NCBI RefSeq assembly: GCF_043555935.1
Contig: NZ_JBIGIB010000004.1
Coordinates: forward strand, 529,233-593,232
Direction of reading: 5' to 3'
DNA length: 64,000 nt
DNA from: Pelomonas baiyunensis
GTDB lineage: Bacteria; Pseudomonadota; Gammaproteobacteria; Burkholderiales; Burkholderiaceae_C
Part shown: piece by piece, positions 62,003 through 64,000 of the stretch
How the letters are laid out: each line of letters opens with the position of its first letter
How positions within the stretch are numbered: position 1 is the stretch's first letter
Notes under the pieces: generated by a model
Database searches by the model: none
Told to the model about the DNA's origin: nothing
Seen by the model: the letters and a program-made list of their open reading frames with translations, nothing else
Position numbers and translations under genes: made by a program

Positions 62003-62946
62003 GCCTCCGCGCTGGCCTGAAATCGGGCTGGCGCCGCGCAGCCGCCGCGCTGGGCGCCGCCGGGGCCGTGATGGCCGCGGGCACGGCGCACGCCGGCTCG
62101 GTGCTGCCCCAGGGCTGTGACCGGCCCGTGCCCACCACAGCCGACCAGCAAGACCGCCTGCTGCGGTTTGCCGCCGTCATCCGCGCCGTGCTGGCCGACA
62201 GCGGCGCACCGGCCGCGCTGATCGCCCGCTCGGGCACCGACCTGTCTCGCTTCGGGCTGCGCTACTCGCACGCCGCGGTGGCGCTGGCCGAGGGGCTGGG
62301 CGACGACCTCACCCCCATGCCCTGGGCCGTGCGCCAGCTGTACTACGCCTGCGCCGAAGGCCAGCCCCGCCTGTTCGATCAAGGCCTCGCCGGCTTCGTG
62401 CTGGGCAGCGACAACATCGCCCTGGGCTACGTGAGCCTGCTGCTGCTGCCGCCCGAACCCGCCGCCGCCCTGGCCCGCGCCGCGCTGGACAAGCCCCGCG
62501 CGCTGGGCCTGCTGAACGCGCGCTACAGCGCCAATGCCTACCCCTTCAGCACCGCTTACCAAAACTGCAACCAGTGGGTGGCCGAACTGCTGGCCGCCGC
62601 CACCGCCGACGCGCCGGACGCCCCGCAAGACCGCGCCCAGGCCCAGGCCTGGCTGCGCCGCGAGGGCTACGCGCCCGAGCCCGTGCAGGCCGCGCCCTGG
62701 CTGATGCTGGCCGGCCGCTTCGTACCCTGGCTGCACTGGGACGACCACCCCGCCGAGCAACTGGCCGCCGGCGCCGTACAAACCAGCCTGCCCACCAGCC
62801 TGGACGCCTTCGCGCTGCAACGCTGGCCCACCGCCCGCCGCCTGGAGCTGTGCCACGGCCCACACGGCGTGGTGGTGCATGAAAGCCCCGCGCCTCTGGC
62901 CGCCGGCTGCGTGCCCGGCGAGGGCGACCGCCTGCTGCCCTGGTGA
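61999..62946 (+). CDS. DUF2145 family protein
   Basis: 315 residues if the TTG overlapping the previous stop (TTGA) is used; the product then starts with an Arg-containing signal peptide SLRAGLKSGWRRAAAALGAAGAVMAAGTAHA. Conserved DUF2145 patterns: FGLRYSHAAVALAE, WAVRQLYYACAEGQPRLFDQGLAGFVLG, NARYSANAYPFSTAYQNCNQWVAELLAAA. The spacing of Cys, His and Asn (YSHA, NCNQW) resembles NlpC/P60-like papain folds, which is inference. Stop overlaps the next start (GTGA). Confidence 0.8.
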   Translation: MSLRAGLKSGWRRAAAALGAAGAVMAAGTAHAGSVLPQGCDRPVPTTADQQDRLLRFAAVIRAVLADSGAPAALIARSGTDLSRFGLRYSHAAVALAEGLGDDLTPMPWAVRQLYYACAEGQPRLFDQGLAGFVLGSDNIALGYVSLLLLPPEPAAALARAALDKPRALGLLNARYSANAYPFSTAYQNCNQWVAELLAAATADAPDAPQDRAQAQAWLRREGYAPEPVQAAPWLMLAGRFVPWLHWDDHPAEQLAAGAVQTSLPTSLDAFALQRWPTARRLELCHGPHGVVVHESPAPLAAGCVPGEGDRLLPW

Positions 62947-63299
62947 GCCCGCATCCCCTGCCTGCTTTTGACCCCCACGCCATGCCCACGCTGCACCACC
63001 TGAGCTTTGACCTGACCGACGGCGCCGACGAGGTGCTCACCCTGGACGCCATGGCCTCCACCCGCGAGGCCGCCCACCCGGCCGTGATGGCCGAAGTGGC
63101 CGAGGTGCTGGCCTGGGCCCGCCACACGTTTGCCGGCCGCGAGGGCCCGGTGGAAGACGGCCACGCCTGGCACCACGAACTGCTGGTGCAGCACGAAGCC
63201 GGCGGTTGGGTGACCGTGACGCTGACCTTCAGCGCCAACGCCGAGTTTGCCGAGGCACTGCAGGCCGCATTCCCGGCGGCCGGCGATGACGGCGACTGA
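62943..63299 (+). CDS. Hypothetical protein coupled to DUF2145
   Basis: 118 residues from the overlapping GTG, or about 105 from the ATG at 62982 (MPTLHHLSFDLTDG). Mixed alpha/beta with DEVLTLDAMASTREAAHPAVMAEVAEVLAWARHTF and VTVTLTFSANAEFAEALQAAF. No signal peptide, so cytoplasmic. No family recognised. Third gene of a coupled set 61568-63299. Confidence 0.7.
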   Translation: MSPHPLPAFDPHAMPTLHHLSFDLTDGADEVLTLDAMASTREAAHPAVMAEVAEVLAWARHTFAGREGPVEDGHAWHHELLVQHEAGGWVTVTLTFSANAEFAEALQAAFPAAGDDGD

Positions 63300-63428
63300 C
63301 CGGCGACTGACCGGCGCAGTTCGGCGTGATTTGGCGTGATTCGGCAGCGCCCCCTGACGCCACCGTCCCGCGCATATTCACCGCCTCCGGCCCGCCGCCC
63401 ACACACCCCCGCTGACACACTCGCCCCC

Positions 63429-63797
63429 ATGCACTTCCAGCAAACCACCCCCATCCTGCGCAGCTTCAGCGAGGCCAAGGCGCGCGAGTTTTACGTGGAC
63501 TACCTCGGCTTCACCGTGGACTGGGAGCACCGCTTCGAACCCGGCATGCCGCTGTACCTGCAGGTGTCACGCGCGGGCTGCGTGCTGCACCTGACCGAGC
63601 ACCACGGCGACTGCTGCCCCGGCGCAGCCATGCGCATTCAGGTGAGCGACGTGGACGCCTTCCACGCTGAGCTGTGCACCCGCCCCTACGCCAACGCCCG
63701 CCCGAGCATCCAGGCCATGCCTTGGGGTTCGCGCGACATGTCGGTGACGGACCCGTTTGGGAATCGGTTGACGTTCACGACGGCGGTGAGCACCTGA
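63429..63797 (+). CDS. Glyoxalase/bleomycin-resistance superfamily protein
   Basis: 122 residues from ATG 63429. VOC fold: TTPILRSFSEAKAREFYVDYLGFTVDWEHRFEPGMPLYLQVSRAGCVLHLTEHHGDCCPGAAMRIQVSDVDAF, ending MSVTDPFGNRLTFTTA. Close in pattern to the bleomycin-resistance-like (BLMT) group with EHHGD, but that name does not prove resistance; many bind other small molecules. Confidence 0.88.
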   Translation: MHFQQTTPILRSFSEAKAREFYVDYLGFTVDWEHRFEPGMPLYLQVSRAGCVLHLTEHHGDCCPGAAMRIQVSDVDAFHAELCTRPYANARPSIQAMPWGSRDMSVTDPFGNRLTFTTAVST

Positions 63798-63875
63798 GGT
63801 TCGCTCCCGGACAAGGCGGTGATGGGAATGGAGCTGGTCTGGCTCACCAAGAGCGCCATGTCCGCGATGCATTGC

Positions 63876-63918
63876 CGGGAGTCCGCCCCGGCGGGCGGGT
63901 AACTTTCTTCTGCCGGGC
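63876..63918. repeat. Third copy of the intergenic repeat, interrupted
   Basis: GCCGGGAGTCCGCCCCGGCG followed by GGCGGGTAACTTTCTTCTG, the left-end module of islands A and B. The right arm of its hairpin (expected AGAAGAAAGT) is missing; unrelated sequence begins near 63919. Confidence 0.75.
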
Positions 63919-64000
63919 TGTTTAGACCGGAGACATGGGTAACACCCGTGCCAGGACATGGGTAACGCGTTCTCAAGTGTCCAACAGAGGCTCACGTAGG
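63919..64000. mobile_element. Possible insertion-sequence end, cut by window edge
   Basis: Begins TGTTTAGACCGGAGACATGGGTAACA; the 12-mer GACATGGGTAAC occurs twice (63932-63943 and 63955-63966). The TGT start and repeated GACATGGGTAAC pattern resemble ends of IS481-family elements. No transposase gene lies inside the window, so identity is uncertain. Confidence 0.45.

Noticed and set aside
63567..63995. Reverse-strand frames of 96-142 codons at the right edge
   Set aside because: They run antisense through the glyoxalase gene, the repeat and the putative insertion-sequence end; chimeric and without homology.

Overview
The window is very GC-rich (by eye well above 65 percent) chromosomal DNA of a betaproteobacterium. 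Gene content and style point to the order Burkholderiales, probably the Comamonadaceae / Leptothrix-Rubrivivax-Ideonella side. Supporting signs are an oxyR-katG-dps block, panBC, RecG, RF3, many secreted proteins with a Cys-Gly-Gly lipobox, a PEP-CTERM protein, two branched-chain-amino-acid-type ABC transporters, and intergenic repeats of the kind seen in these genera. No rRNA, tRNA, CRISPR array or complete transposase gene was found. The assignment is inference from gene content only.

Layout, left half. 1-5.2 kb: end of a YigZ/IMPACT gene, queA (with a palindromic repeat inserted in frame), a DksA/TraR zinc-finger protein, a host-attachment/eRF1-like protein, a family 3 solute-binding protein, and a reverse-strand ECF sigma / anti-sigma / COG4315 lipoprotein group. 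5.2-15.4 kb: recG, a small lipoprotein, a phosphofructokinase, a secreted alpha/beta hydrolase, a Ycf48-like lipoprotein, divergent cyclophilin and FKBP lipoproteins, and panBC. 15.5-19.5 kb: a peroxide-defence block of oxyR, an OxyR-type operator, katG, an unannotated 34-residue membrane microprotein, and dps. 19.6-32.2 kb: a methyltransferase, prfC, two large paralogous lipoproteins closed by remnants of a third paralog and of the prfC 3' end, a PEP-CTERM protein, a DUF3617 protein, a soluble aldose dehydrogenase and a BACON-domain lipoprotein.

32.3-49.3 kb is the most system-like stretch. It holds a secreted metallo-beta-lactamase-fold hydrolase, a divergent TonB-dependent receptor, a PAS/AAA+/Fis sigma54 activator, and two almost complete HAAT (Liv-type) ABC transporters: SBP-ATPase-ATPase-permease-permease, then ATPase-ATPase-SBP-permease-permease. 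An alpha/beta hydrolase sits between them. Good -24/-12 (sigma54) promoter sequences lie upstream of both the TonB receptor and the first SBP, each with GTCTG/CAGAC elements nearby. My inference is an inducible pathway that takes one class of ligand across the outer membrane, periplasm and inner membrane and hydrolyses it; the ligand is unknown. Two structured non-coding islands of about 0.5 kb, bounded by inverted repeats, interrupt the ABC genes.

49.2-64 kb is accessory: an EamA exporter with a divergent AraC regulator, a membrane-tethered response regulator with a very long Ala/Glu-rich helix followed by a zinc-ribbon membrane protein, a GFA protein, a lower-GC orphan gene, a TetR gene and a 4-TM membrane protein sharing an identical 17-bp operator, two class-C beta-lactamase-fold hydrolases, a CopA copper ATPase, a coupled group of three poorly known genes, a glyoxalase-fold protein, and finally a copy of the intergenic repeat that appears to be interrupted by an insertion-sequence end at the window edge.
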